From Shewanella sp. KX20019 (lineage in GTDB: Bacteria; Pseudomonadota; Gammaproteobacteria; Enterobacterales; Shewanellaceae): a stretch of 64,000 nucleotides of DNA. Location of the stretch: the NCBI RefSeq assembly GCF_016757755.1, contig NZ_CP068437.1:124001-188000 (forward strand), written 5' to 3'. How positions within the stretch are numbered: position 1 is the stretch's first letter; each line of letters begins with the position of its first letter. Below are positions 52,109-61,221 of the stretch, in pieces. The notes under the pieces were generated by a model. It had not been told where the DNA came from and searched no databases. It saw only the letters and a program-made list of their open reading frames with translations. Made by a program: the position numbers and the translations under genes.

Positions 52109-53467
52109 CTATAGTTCAGTCAATATTGACAGAATAGTGGTCAGTTTGTTTTCTAGCTCAGCCCACTCTTCATCTGGTTTTGAACCCGCGACGATACCGG
52201 CACCAGCAAATAGGTTAATTCGTCCAGGCTCAATCCGTGCGCTACGAATCGCCACCGCAAACTCACTTTCGTGCTTATTAAAGTAGCCACAAGCACCGGC
52301 ATACCAGCCTCTAACATAGCCCTCTTGTTGACGAATAAAGTTCATCGCAGGCTCTTTCGGCAGTCCACCTACGGCTGGGGTCGGGTGTAGTGCTTGGATC
52401 AGTTGAAAGTCATCAACCCCCGCTTTCAACTCGGCTCTAATCGAGCGGTGCAGGTGTTGGATATGGCTCAACTTAAATACCGTTGGAAACTCTTCAGCAC
52501 CAACATAATGGCTCAGTGGGCCGAGTACATCCACAATTTGCTGTCTAACCAGCTGATTTTCATGGCTGTTTTTAGTATCGTCGAGTAAGTCTTGTGCGAG
52601 TGCCTTGTCTTGCTCTTCGTTTATGCCTCTAACCGTGGTACCAGCAAGAGCTTCGGTAAATAGCTCTCGTTGTCTGCGCCGATACAGGCGCTCAGGCGTA
52701 CAGGAGATAAAGGCACTTTCACTGGTAAATTGAAAACCAAACTGAAAACTATTTGGATTTCTTCCCTGCCAGCATGCCAGTAGCATCCATGGATCAATTG
52801 GCTCATTAATCTCAAGTTGAGTTTGACGAGATAGCACTACCTTTGGGGTGTCTTTAATAAAATTGGGGTGGGTAACTTGATTAACGAGTTCATTCCAGCG
52901 ATAACGATCAGGCTTATCGCTACGACCCATTAACGCAACTTTATTGGGCGGTGTGAGTGGCTTTGGTTTATCCAGCGCTGCAACAGCTTGCAGTGCGATA
53001 GTAATCTCTTCTTCTAGGCTATTCTCTGTAAAGTTAAGGTTAACTAGTAGCTTATACTCATGCCCACTGCGGCGTAATTCTATGCGGGGCAGGATGAAAC
53101 GTGCCTTGCCAAACTCTGACCAGCTTTCATTTTTTCGGTCAAAAGCCACGCCACCGTAATAACGCACGTCTTGATTATTTGTGAGTGCGCGTTGTTTTTG
53201 GTACTCGGCAGACATTTCCAGATCGTCAACATCATCACCAAAAAAGAAGTCCTTACAGCTGCCAATGGCGGCGACTTCCTCTTCAGTGTCACGCCCCTTC
53301 CAATAGACTCTCGGATAAGTCGATTGTGCTGCGAGCCAAGCAATAACAGGGATCGCAGAAATCGTCACCGACAGCTGCATGATAGGGTCGCTGTGTGGTT
53401 GAAGAGTAAGGGATGTGAGCTTGTCAGTTAAAGACGTAATCGCGTGAGACAGCAAGGGGGCGGCCAA
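52109..53467 (-). CDS. menF: Menaquinone-specific isochorismate synthase
   Basis: An enzyme of about 452 residues that turns chorismate into isochorismate for menaquinone synthesis. The N-terminal WLAAQSTYPRVYWKGRDTEEE matches E. coli MenF. Catalytic-domain motifs are FISCTPERLYRRRQRELFTEALAGTT, HLHRSIRAEL, ALHPTPAVGGLPKEPA and AGAGIVAGSKPDEEWAELENK. The start chosen is TTG 53467 after GGAG; another TTG at 53479 has a poorer site, and no ATG occurs before residue 34. Menaquinone serves anaerobic electron transport, for example from formate dehydrogenase. Confidence 0.94.
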   Translation of the reverse strand: MAAPLLSHAITSLTDKLTSLTLQPHSDPIMQLSVTISAIPVIAWLAAQSTYPRVYWKGRDTEEEVAAIGSCKDFFFGDDVDDLEMSAEYQKQRALTNNQDVRYYGGVAFDRKNESWSEFGKARFILPRIELRRSGHEYKLLVNLNFTENSLEEEITIALQAVAALDKPKPLTPPNKVALMGRSDKPDRYRWNELVNQVTHPNFIKDTPKVVLSRQTQLEINEPIDPWMLLACWQGRNPNSFQFGFQFTSESAFISCTPERLYRRRQRELFTEALAGTTVRGINEEQDKALAQDLLDDTKNSHENQLVRQQIVDVLGPLSHYVGAEEFPTVFKLSHIQHLHRSIRAELKAGVDDFQLIQALHPTPAVGGLPKEPAMNFIRQQEGYVRGWYAGACGYFNKHESEFAVAIRSARIEPGRINLFAGAGIVAGSKPDEEWAELENKLTTILSILTEL

Positions 53468-53479
53468 TAAATACTCCAA

Positions 53480-53907
53480 ATAGCATTTCGTATGGGTAGT
53501 TATGGAAAGTGTTGAGGAGTGGACCTCTACTTTTTAATTAACCCAGTTTCAAATTGGTAATAAGAATCTTTACACAAAGTAATATCCAGTGGGTAGAGTG
53601 TCAAGTGGGTTGCTCTTCTGCTGTGAGCTATCACTGACTATTTAATCATCACGCTTTAGTTTTACACTTTGCATCCCTCCTGCCAACTGAGCTAGATATC
53701 TCAGCTTGTTCATTTTTCGAGATTTAGTGCGCCTTTTTGTCTGATAGGTAATTGCCGGTGGTCAAAATGTCGCATTGTGTGTGGTGGTTTATTTCTAATT
53801 GTTTAAATTAGTCGATCTAGGTCGTCATTCCTCCTTGTTTAGCTTGTGCATATTAGCGACCTTTCTGAAAATAGGCGCTAATAATGTCGTTAGGATGATG
53901 AAAAACA
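53480..53907. promoter_or_regulatory. Divergent upstream region of menF and the TonB receptor
   Basis: 428 gene-free bases. The clear feature is a hairpin at 53851-53883 before the receptor gene. I did not find a Fur box, cobalamin riboswitch or other named element by eye. Confidence 0.4.
53851..53883 (+). other. Leader hairpin before the TonB receptor gene
   Basis: TATTAGCG pairs with CGCTAATA, with inner CCT/AGG pairs past a one-base bulge. It ends 25 bases before the ATG, beside the AGGATG ribosome-site candidate. It may control translation or be a short binding element. Confidence 0.5.
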
Positions 53908-55932
53908 ATGATAAACAACAATAAAACCCTGAAAGTTTCTACGATTGCGCTGGCATTGAGCTTTAGCTATCAGGTACAAGCCGACGAGATGGAGCGGGAC
54001 CCTATTTTGAATGTGACCGAAGTCATTGTGGTTCATGGAGAGAAAGCAGCAGTAACAGAAGCTGCGACAACTCACTGGCGCCTTAATGAAGATGAAATCA
54101 AGGCTACTGGCGCTCAAAGTTTAGATCAGCTACTAAAAAATGTGCCCGGATTATATGTTCGCGTTGGCGGTCAGGGGACTCCGCGTGTTGACATTCGCGG
54201 TTTCAAGGCGCGGCATGTTATCTATCTGATTAACGGCGTACCAGCGAACGGTGCTGAAGATGGTCAGTTTGACCCAAGCTTAATTCCGGCAAGTCAGGTT
54301 GGTTCTGTCGAAGTTTCTGTTGGGCCAACATCTGTACTCTATGGCCCAGGCGGAGCAGGTGGTGTGATTAACATCATTACCAAGCAGGGCGAAGATGCTC
54401 CTCGTTTATCAGGACGCTTAGAAGCGGCGCAAGATAATACCTTTAACGGTGATATCAGCGCAGCAGGCAGTGGTGACAACTGGCAAGGGCTCATTAACTA
54501 TAGTCGACAGCAAACAGATGGCTGGCCGATGTCGAGTGATTACGAGGATACCGAATATCAGCAAGGTGATGTGCGTGACAATGCCGATAAAACCTTAGAT
54601 AACTTCTATGCGCAGGGCAGCTATCTTTTAAGTGACAACACACAATTGATGGCAAATATGAGTTTTCGTCAAGGCGAATGGGGTAAACCAAGCCGAGATG
54701 GTAGCGGATCAGGTTCTGCAAAATTTGAAAGAGTTGATGACTATCAAGCTAAAACATTCCAATTGGGGCTAGCGCATAAGTTTAATTCAATGTTTACCCT
54801 GCGCGGTTTTGCTTATCACAATCAGAGTGATGTTCTAGAAACTCAGTACAAAGATGATGACTACCAAGCGATAAAGGCCCAGCAAGATGGCCGCTCCACT
54901 GTAGAGGGAGGAAACCTGCAGTTTATCTCCAATTTTGACCAAGCGGGTGTTCTGACAACGGCAATCATTGCTGAAAAACAGAGTTGGCAATCGAGCGCCA
55001 TCACCAGTAGTAAGGATAAGAACAAGAGCGGTAGCGGAAATGGCGGCGGTAATGGAGGAGGCAATGGCGGTGGAAGTGGTGGCAGTAGCGATAGCTTCGA
55101 AGATTCAGCTTGGTTATACACTGCTGCGTTAGAGTACCAATACCAAGGTGACAGTTACGGCGTCACAGCAGGCGGCGCTTTTCATGACCAAGACCGACTC
55201 GCGGAAACTGAAACAGATTACTCGGGTCAGTTATCGGGCTATTGGCAAGCACGCGAGCATACTCGTATCAACATGGGGATCGCGCGCAAAGTTCGCTTTC
55301 CATCCATGCGCAATCTCTATGCACAATCCTCTGGCAATGTCGATCTGCAAGCTGAGGTGTCACAGCACTTAGAGTTAGGTTTACTGCAAGATCTTGGCTA
55401 CTCAACGGAGCTCAATATTGCCGGATATTACACCGATGCAGAGGACTATATTGCTAAAGATCTAACCGGTGTTTATCAAAATATGGGTGATTACAACTTT
55501 AAAGGGGTCGATCTGCAACTGCAAAACAATAGTGTGGATGATCTCTCGATGACCTTCGCTTATAGCTTCTTAGATACCGAAGATAAATCAGCAAGTGATT
55601 CGATGCAGACCTTAGAGTATCGACCGCGTCATCAGCTTCGTTTTCAAGCGCAATACCAACTGCCTTTTGCAATGCGGATAAATCTCAATGTCGAACGCAT
55701 CATGGACCAGATCTACTACGCACAACAAAAAGTGGCAGGCGAGAAAGTGTTAGTTGAGCAATCACTAGGGGATTACACCTTAGTCGATATTAACTTTGTA
55801 CAACCCTTGCTCGATGACAAACTTGAGCTTTATCTTAGGGCCACCAACCTGCTCGACGAAAACTACTATCAAAGCGAATCTCTACCGCAGGCTGGTCGCC
55901 AGGTGTTTATCGGCATTAATTGGCAGATTTAA
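53908..55932 (+). CDS. TonB-dependent outer-membrane receptor, substrate unknown
   Basis: A 674-residue receptor with a signal peptide ending VQA-DEMERD. A TonB box-like VTEVIVVHG is followed by the plug domain (DQLLKNVPGLYVRVGGQGTPRVDIRGFKARHVIYLINGVP in parts; VEVSVGPTSVLYGPGGAGGVINI) and a 22-strand-type barrel ending GRQVFIGINWQI. An unusual Gly/Ser/Asn-rich stretch lies at about residues 371-395, likely an outer loop. The ECF transporter genes follow with 17 bases between, so receptor and ECF transporter probably import the same small molecule. There is no Fur box, so a siderophore is not favoured. Confidence 0.9.
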   Translation: MINNNKTLKVSTIALALSFSYQVQADEMERDPILNVTEVIVVHGEKAAVTEAATTHWRLNEDEIKATGAQSLDQLLKNVPGLYVRVGGQGTPRVDIRGFKARHVIYLINGVPANGAEDGQFDPSLIPASQVGSVEVSVGPTSVLYGPGGAGGVINIITKQGEDAPRLSGRLEAAQDNTFNGDISAAGSGDNWQGLINYSRQQTDGWPMSSDYEDTEYQQGDVRDNADKTLDNFYAQGSYLLSDNTQLMANMSFRQGEWGKPSRDGSGSGSAKFERVDDYQAKTFQLGLAHKFNSMFTLRGFAYHNQSDVLETQYKDDDYQAIKAQQDGRSTVEGGNLQFISNFDQAGVLTTAIIAEKQSWQSSAITSSKDKNKSGSGNGGGNGGGNGGGSGGSSDSFEDSAWLYTAALEYQYQGDSYGVTAGGAFHDQDRLAETETDYSGQLSGYWQAREHTRINMGIARKVRFPSMRNLYAQSSGNVDLQAEVSQHLELGLLQDLGYSTELNIAGYYTDAEDYIAKDLTGVYQNMGDYNFKGVDLQLQNNSVDDLSMTFAYSFLDTEDKSASDSMQTLEYRPRHQLRFQAQYQLPFAMRINLNVERIMDQIYYAQQKVAGEKVLVEQSLGDYTLVDINFVQPLLDDKLELYLRATNLLDENYYQSESLPQAGRQVFIGINWQI

Positions 55933-55949
55933 GTAACGGGAGCGTAGAG

Positions 55950-57317
55950 ATGAATCTAATCGAGCTGAAAGGGATCCATTTTGGCTATGACACTCAGCAA
56001 GTGGCGATCTTGGATGACCTCCACTTGTCAGTAAATCATGGAGAGTGCCACTGCATCAGTGGCGCAACGGGTTGCGGTAAATCTAGCTTATTACACCTTA
56101 TTGCAGGGGAGTTATCGAGACCCCTTGAAGGTGAGGTGATTCGGCACCCCGCACTCATGGTGGGCTTGGTTATGCAAGACCCAAATGTGCAGGTGTTGCG
56201 CCAAAACGTGGGGGCTGAGGTCGCTTTTGCGCTAGAGAATCTCGGCACTCCCTCGACACAAATGTTAGAGAAAGTACAGCAAGCACTCAGGCGTGTAGGT
56301 TTGTATATCAGTATCGACACCCCTGTTGAGGTGTTGTCTCTGGGGCAAAAATATCGCTTGATGTTGGCGGCGCAACTAGTGTTTGAGCCAAATTTACTGC
56401 TGCTCGATGAACCGTGGACCCAGTTAGATAACCACGGTGTGCAAGAGCTATATTTTGTGCTTAAAAACCTACTTAGCGAAGGTGTTGCAATCGTAATGGT
56501 GGAGCATAAACCGCAAGCTTTTGGCAAACTGATTTCTCACCTGTGGCAGTTAGACAAAGGCAAGTTGCTGGCTGGTCTGTATTTGCCATCGGTGTTACGT
56601 GAACACAAGCTGAGTGCGATGACAGCAATAGAGGGAAAAATTGCTGCAGAAGAGAGAGCACGTATTGAGCCGCACCGTTTTCAATTTACTAGCCGAGACA
56701 TCTTGTTCCGCTGCGCCAACACCTTAACTATTAGTGCGGGGGAGATGGTTGCCCTCGTTGGAGATAACGGCAGTGGGAAAAGTAGTTTATTAAAGGCGCT
56801 TGCAGGGATCCAAGCTGATATCGGCCAACTGCCATTATCGGTACTTGGCAAACGCCCTAAGCTGGGTATATACGGTGCAAATGTATGTCTGTTGCTACAA
56901 AGGCCCTGTCGGCAATTGTTTGAACAGACTGTGTTGATCGAAATGCAGTTTAGTTTACGCCGATTCCAACTGCCGCTTTCGCGGGCCGAGCGTATGTTGA
57001 CCGAGCTTGGGCTAATGCATTTAGCGGCAGCATCGCCACACAAGTTGAGCTATGGACAGCAGCATATTATCGCATTGGCTTCGTTGGCGTGCTTAAAGCC
57101 TAAAGTGTTGCTACTTGATGACCCTTTTGCTGGGCTAGATAGTGTGCATAGCGGGAAGGTGTGGCAACTGCTACTGCAATTACGTCAACGGGGCTGTGCC
57201 ATCTTGCTGACCAGTCATCGAGAAGTGTCAGTGGATGATGTTGATCGTGTCTGGCATCTAGAAGCGGGATTTTTATTAGATAAGTCACAGTCGATGGTGC
57301 AGGTCGATGCAGGTTAA
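55950..57317 (+). CDS. ECF transporter ATPase, two fused nucleotide-binding domains
   Basis: A 455-residue protein with two ABC ATPase domains in one chain, like EcfA and EcfA' joined. Domain 1: Walker A GATGCGKSS, signature LSLGQKYRLML, Walker B LLLLDEPW. Domain 2: GDNGSGKSS, LSYGQQHIIAL, VLLLDDPF. The catalytic Glu after Walker B is present in domain 1 but is Asp in domain 2, so one site may be weak. ATG 55950 after GGGAG is chosen over a TTG inside the receptor gene. It overlaps the T-subunit start by 11 bases. Confidence 0.9.
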   Translation: MNLIELKGIHFGYDTQQVAILDDLHLSVNHGECHCISGATGCGKSSLLHLIAGELSRPLEGEVIRHPALMVGLVMQDPNVQVLRQNVGAEVAFALENLGTPSTQMLEKVQQALRRVGLYISIDTPVEVLSLGQKYRLMLAAQLVFEPNLLLLDEPWTQLDNHGVQELYFVLKNLLSEGVAIVMVEHKPQAFGKLISHLWQLDKGKLLAGLYLPSVLREHKLSAMTAIEGKIAAEERARIEPHRFQFTSRDILFRCANTLTISAGEMVALVGDNGSGKSSLLKALAGIQADIGQLPLSVLGKRPKLGIYGANVCLLLQRPCRQLFEQTVLIEMQFSLRRFQLPLSRAERMLTELGLMHLAAASPHKLSYGQQHIIALASLACLKPKVLLLDDPFAGLDSVHSGKVWQLLLQLRQRGCAILLTSHREVSVDDVDRVWHLEAGFLLDKSQSMVQVDAG

Positions 57318-57993
57318 GCCTCGGAGGCGTTTTACCACTGGAAAATGGCGTCGTTTAGGCTGTGTTCTAAGTGAAACCCACTGTTGTGCACTGGCTTTGC
57401 TGTTGAGCATATTGCTCTCTAGTGCAGCATTTCTGCTGCCGAGCGGTGCGCTGTGGATATTGGTGGCTATTAATGGTGGCTTGGTTGCTCATGGATTGCT
57501 GCTTAAGAAAAAGATAGCTGCGTTACTTCGCTTAGCGGCAGTGCAGTTTGCCACCACTATGGGGCTTTACTACCTGTTTCATGGTGAGAGCCAGTTGCTT
57601 GAGGGAGCTGTGGTGGTACTTAGAGTGTTGCTGGCTATGTTACCTGGCTGGTGGCTTTCAAGTACTCAACGTCCTGAGCGGCTTGGCGAAGTATTGAGTT
57701 GGGGCTTACCGCATCAATGGGCATTTGTCATTGCAGCGTCACTCAGTCTGTTGCCTTTTATGTCACGAGAATTGCGAGAGATCTACCAGATCCAATGTAT
57801 GCGTGGCGCAAGGATCACCCCTAAAGCGCTGCGTAATCCAAAGAATTGGCCAGAATTTATTTACTGTGTGCTATTTCCACTGCTGATCCAGTTATTGAAG
57901 CTTTCCAAGCAGATGGCTATCTCAGCTAAGCTACGCCATTTTGGCGACACAGGCAAAGCAACACATTGGCCATCAACAAGAGACCCAAAATGA
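57307..57993 (+). CDS. ECF transporter transmembrane (T) component
   Basis: A 228-residue membrane protein of the EcfT type. Several helices fill residues 25-115 and 140-160. The coupling helix has the A-R-G-type motif MRGARITPKALRN, and a second is AISAKLRHFGD, near the C-terminus. It joins the ATPase pair to the S component. It overlaps both neighbours (11 bases with A, 4 with S), so all are co-translated. Confidence 0.85.
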   Translation: MQVKPRRRFTTGKWRRLGCVLSETHCCALALLLSILLSSAAFLLPSGALWILVAINGGLVAHGLLLKKKIAALLRLAAVQFATTMGLYYLFHGESQLLEGAVVVLRVLLAMLPGWWLSSTQRPERLGEVLSWGLPHQWAFVIAASLSLLPFMSRELREIYQIQCMRGARITPKALRNPKNWPEFIYCVLFPLLIQLLKLSKQMAISAKLRHFGDTGKATHWPSTRDPK

Positions 57994-58535
57994 AACCTCA
58001 TTTCGAATTACAAGATGCACTATTTATTGGATTTTGCGCCACTTTACTGGTGGTCATGAAGAGCATGTTACGGCTCAAGCTAGGGCTAAGCGGTCACTCA
58101 ATGTTTTTGATGACCTTTTTTTACCTACTTTGTTATGGCGCTGTCGGTCGAGTGGGATGTATCACAGCTTGTGGATTGCTTGCAGGCATTGTCGCCATGA
58201 TGCTCAGTGTCGGTAAAGGCGGCCCGCTTATTCTGCTTAAGTTCGGCCTGCCGGCAATTGCCATGGATCTAGCCTTACTGATGATTGCTGGGGTGTTTCA
58301 ACTGCGCTGGCAATGCGTGATCGTGGCGTTAGTCGGTTGTTTTGCTTGGGCGGGCAAAGGGTGGATTGAAAATATGCTCGCAGGTATGACACAGCAAATT
58401 GCGTTAACTAAATTTGCGCTTAACTTTGTGCAGGGCGGGGTGTTTGCCGTCGGTGCAGCACTCATTGTCCCCACCGTACTCAGGCGATTGCAGTCACATG
58501 ACTTACTGCAAGATCATCATAGCAGCCTCAAATAA
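57990..58535 (+). CDS. Putative ECF transporter substrate-binding (S) component
   Basis: A 181-residue hydrophobic protein with about five to six membrane helices. Its size and position after A and T fit an S component, which sets the substrate. It begins MKPHFELQDALFIGFCATLL and includes GLSGHSMFLMTFFYLLCYG and GKGGPLILLKFGLPAIAMDL. I cannot tie it to a known vitamin or metal S family. The ATGA overlap with the T gene fixes the start at 57990. Confidence 0.78.
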   Translation: MKPHFELQDALFIGFCATLLVVMKSMLRLKLGLSGHSMFLMTFFYLLCYGAVGRVGCITACGLLAGIVAMMLSVGKGGPLILLKFGLPAIAMDLALLMIAGVFQLRWQCVIVALVGCFAWAGKGWIENMLAGMTQQIALTKFALNFVQGGVFAVGAALIVPTVLRRLQSHDLLQDHHSSLK

Positions 58536-58575
58536 CAAACAGTAGTTGAAACATGATTAGAACTTAGGAGCATAA

Positions 58576-59334
58576 ATGAAAAGTTGGTTAATCTGCATCG
58601 ATGACACAGACGATATTGGTACTAAAGGTACGGGGGAGATCGCAGAAGAGATAGCAAACTTGTTAGTACTGGAGCACCAGAAAATCGAGGAATACAGCGG
58701 CCTATGCTTGGTTACTCGGCATCAGCTCTTTGTCCATCCTGATATCCCCTACACATCGCATAACAGCGCCATGTGCTTTCGGTTTGAAACCCATGTTGAT
58801 TTTGCAACGATCAAGCAAATCTGTGTGGGGCACTTATTGAGTGAATCGGCTGACGCTGCAGATCCGGGGCTAGCGATTTTAGATATGGCTTCTATGCAAA
58901 ACATTAACGCTTTGATTGCTTTTGGTCAGTCAGCAAAAGAGGTGGTTAAGACGAAGCAGCAAGCTTATGAGCTAGCTGCTGAATTAGGCATTGATTTAAC
59001 GGAGCATGGCGGCACGGGGCAAGGCGTGATTGGGGCGTTAGCGGGACTGGGTCTGCGCTTAAGTGGTCAAGACGGACGGGTAAAAGGGCAACTTGATATC
59101 GGGGGCTATGGTAATGATGCAATCGACGTTGAACTGAGTGTTGCTGATATTTTATCGATGAGCTCGCTGCAAGCGGTGCTAAGTGACAATGGTGAACTCC
59201 TGTCTTTGGATGAACGCGTATCGCTGAGTGGCAAGGTCAAAGCTGTTTATCGACAGCATATGTTCGCCCTGTTAGTTAGCCAGTTCGGAGATGGATGGGT
59301 GAATGCGTCGAAACATACCCTTAAGGCATACTAG
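58576..59334 (+). CDS. Bacterial TiaS-like DDTD-motif protein, function unknown
   Basis: A 252-residue soluble protein. The N-terminal CIDDTDDIGTKGTGEIAEEI and the later EHGGTGQGVIGALAGLGLRL recall the kinase-like domain of archaeal TiaS (tRNA-Ile2 agmatinylcytidine synthetase), whose DDTD and GVIGAL-type motifs bind ATP and metal. Bacteria use TilS for that tRNA step, and the OB-fold and zinc-ribbon parts of TiaS are missing here, so a different ATP-dependent job is likely. AGGAG precedes the ATG. It follows the ECF S gene by 40 bases and precedes a four-Cys protein by 2 bases; it may activate the imported molecule. Function inferred only. Confidence 0.6.
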   Translation: MKSWLICIDDTDDIGTKGTGEIAEEIANLLVLEHQKIEEYSGLCLVTRHQLFVHPDIPYTSHNSAMCFRFETHVDFATIKQICVGHLLSESADAADPGLAILDMASMQNINALIAFGQSAKEVVKTKQQAYELAAELGIDLTEHGGTGQGVIGALAGLGLRLSGQDGRVKGQLDIGGYGNDAIDVELSVADILSMSSLQAVLSDNGELLSLDERVSLSGKVKAVYRQHMFALLVSQFGDGWVNASKHTLKAY

Positions 59335-59336
59335 GG

Positions 59337-59567
59337 ATGAGCATGGAAAAATGGTTTACCTATATTGATGGCGTGTGGCGATTTAGATTTGACGCTGAAG
59401 CGTACTTAGCCTCACATGAGGCTGCAGAGCAATGCAGCTTCTTTTTGGAAGACGATGAGGATGAGCAGATCGATGACCATTTACGTTCTTGCTACAACTG
59501 TCTGTACCGTCGTTGGCGTCCAAAAGGGTTTGATTGCTACCGGAAATGTTATATTGCCAAGGAGTAA
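59337..59567 (+). CDS. Small four-cysteine protein downstream of the TiaS-like gene
   Basis: A 76-residue protein with an acidic middle (FLEDDEDEQIDDH) and a C-terminal CYNCLYRRWRPKGFDCYRKC: CX2C, 12 residues, CX3C, fit for one zinc or Fe-S site. It has no signal peptide. It starts 2 bases after the TiaS-like stop (an ATG 6 bases in is equally possible), so the two are coupled. It might supply a metal-ribbon part that the TiaS-like protein lacks. No family recognised. Confidence 0.65.
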   Translation: MSMEKWFTYIDGVWRFRFDAEAYLASHEAAEQCSFFLEDDEDEQIDDHLRSCYNCLYRRWRPKGFDCYRKCYIAKE

Positions 59568-59828
59568 TATTTGCTATTTCCCCTTTGAAATTCAGCGTAC
59601 CCCACTAATTATCGGTCAAATTTTTACTATTCTTTACATTACACAGAGTGTTTAGTTAGCTTTCGCTATGGTGATTTGTAAGCACTCAGAATAGAATGCT
59701 TCTTCTACGTTAAATAATAATTATAAGTTGAGTAAAATCTCAGCAACATAAAACTAACAACCAGTAGAGGAAGCACAGCTTACAAGTGAGTGCTTTGAAC
59801 GTTTTATCATCCGGGGACGAAAGAGATA

Positions 59829-61025
59829 ATGGGTGATTCAATTGAGTCAAAAGACCTAATTAAAATACCTGTCGCTAAATTAGGCGTAGGTATGTTTGTC
59901 GAATCTATCGACAACACCAAAGGACGAGTGAGTATTGCGAACGCAGGTCAGATCCGCAGCAAAGAAGCGATTGCCAAATTGCTCCACAGCGGCACGACCC
60001 ATGCGTGGGTTAATGCTGCGCGTTCATCGGCTGATTGTGGCCTGAATCGGCCCAATGTAAAGCCTAGCCAAGTCGCTAAACCTGTAGCCAAAAGAGTCAG
60101 CACTGACCGTGTTGCCACTCAACATAAAGCTAAAGAGTTAATGGTTGAGGCAAAAGATCTCATCCAAAAAGTGCTATCTGAGACTTTCGAAGGTAAAGCC
60201 ATAGAAGTCGCGCCTTTTGAAGCGCTTGCCGACAATATGATTGAATCGGTACTGCTTGATGCTGACGCGTTAAAGTGCGTATCGGCGCTGCGTTCAAAAG
60301 ATGCTTACCTGCTCGAGCATTCCATCAACGTGGCATTTTTACTCGTCACCTTTGGTCGTTACCTCAAATTTGATACTGGTATGCTGCGTGATCTAGCCGT
60401 GGGCGGTATTTTGCATGATATCGGCAAAATAAAAGTCGATAGTGTCATTCTAAACAAGCCTGGTAAGTTAACGGCAGAGGAGTTTGAGCATGTCAAACTG
60501 CATCAAACCTATGCTATTGAGATAATGAATAACACCGCAGGCCTTTCGCAGGTAAGTATAGACATCAGCTTAATGCACCACGAAAAACTGGACGGTAAAG
60601 GCTACCCGCGTGGGCTTAAGGGTGACGAGATCCCTATCCATGGTCGTATGAGCTGTATTGTCGATATCTTCGATGCGTTAACCGCCACCCGCTGCTATAA
60701 AGAGGCGATGAGTCCGGCTGCAGCCTTTAAAATTTTACTGAGCTTAACGCCAAACCATCTAGATCAGGCTCTGGTATACGAGTTTATTCGTTGTGTTGGT
60801 GTTTACCCCGTTGGCTCATTGGTAGAGTTATCCGATGGCCGAGTCGGTATTGTGTGGGAGTCTAAAAACCGCGATGCGCTGCATCCAAAGGTGAAGTGTT
60901 TTTATTCAAATAAACATAAGCTCTACACAGGAGTGACTATGGTTGATCTGCTTAAATCAGAGCTCAACATTGAGAAAGGGATCTCACCTAGTAGCTTAGA
61001 GATAGACCCAACCCCTTTCTACTAA
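59829..61025 (+). CDS. HD-GYP-domain cyclic-di-GMP phosphodiesterase
   Basis: A 398-residue cytoplasmic protein. The N-terminal part (IKIPVAKLGVGMFVESIDNT) is of the DUF3391 type, and the HD-GYP domain follows. Catalytic motifs are HSINVAF, HDIGKIKVDSVILNKPGKL, HHEKLDGKGYPRGLKGDEIP and DIFDALTA, so HD and GYP residues are intact and it should break down cyclic di-GMP. It could oppose the diguanylate cyclase at 12488. It is a single-gene unit with a terminator. Confidence 0.93.
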   Translation: MGDSIESKDLIKIPVAKLGVGMFVESIDNTKGRVSIANAGQIRSKEAIAKLLHSGTTHAWVNAARSSADCGLNRPNVKPSQVAKPVAKRVSTDRVATQHKAKELMVEAKDLIQKVLSETFEGKAIEVAPFEALADNMIESVLLDADALKCVSALRSKDAYLLEHSINVAFLLVTFGRYLKFDTGMLRDLAVGGILHDIGKIKVDSVILNKPGKLTAEEFEHVKLHQTYAIEIMNNTAGLSQVSIDISLMHHEKLDGKGYPRGLKGDEIPIHGRMSCIVDIFDALTATRCYKEAMSPAAAFKILLSLTPNHLDQALVYEFIRCVGVYPVGSLVELSDGRVGIVWESKNRDALHPKVKCFYSNKHKLYTGVTMVDLLKSELNIEKGISPSSLEIDPTPFY

Positions 61026-61053
61026 GCGATAACTTAACTGCAGATATACAGTG

Positions 61054-61078
61054 AAAGCACTTTATATGGTGCTTTTTT
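61054..61078 (+). terminator. Rho-independent terminator after the HD-GYP gene
   Basis: AAAGCAC, an 8-base loop, GTGCTTT, and a T-run. Confidence 0.85.
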
Positions 61079-61221
61079 GTGACTGTAGTTTTACGCTTCT
61101 ATCGAGCTGTTTGATCTAGCTCCCCTATTTACTATTTAATTACTTTTTAACTCAACTATCATTGAATTAAGCCTCTAACTCTCTCTCTAATCAAAAGAGT
61201 GGATAATAGAGTGATAGACAG

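Noticed and set aside
54861..55121. Proline-rich 86-codon ORF on the minus strand
   Set aside because: It is the antisense of the glycine-rich stretch of the TonB receptor.
57941..58216. 91-codon ORF in the ECF S gene region
   Set aside because: It is out of frame with the S component, whose ATGA overlap and membrane pattern are clear.
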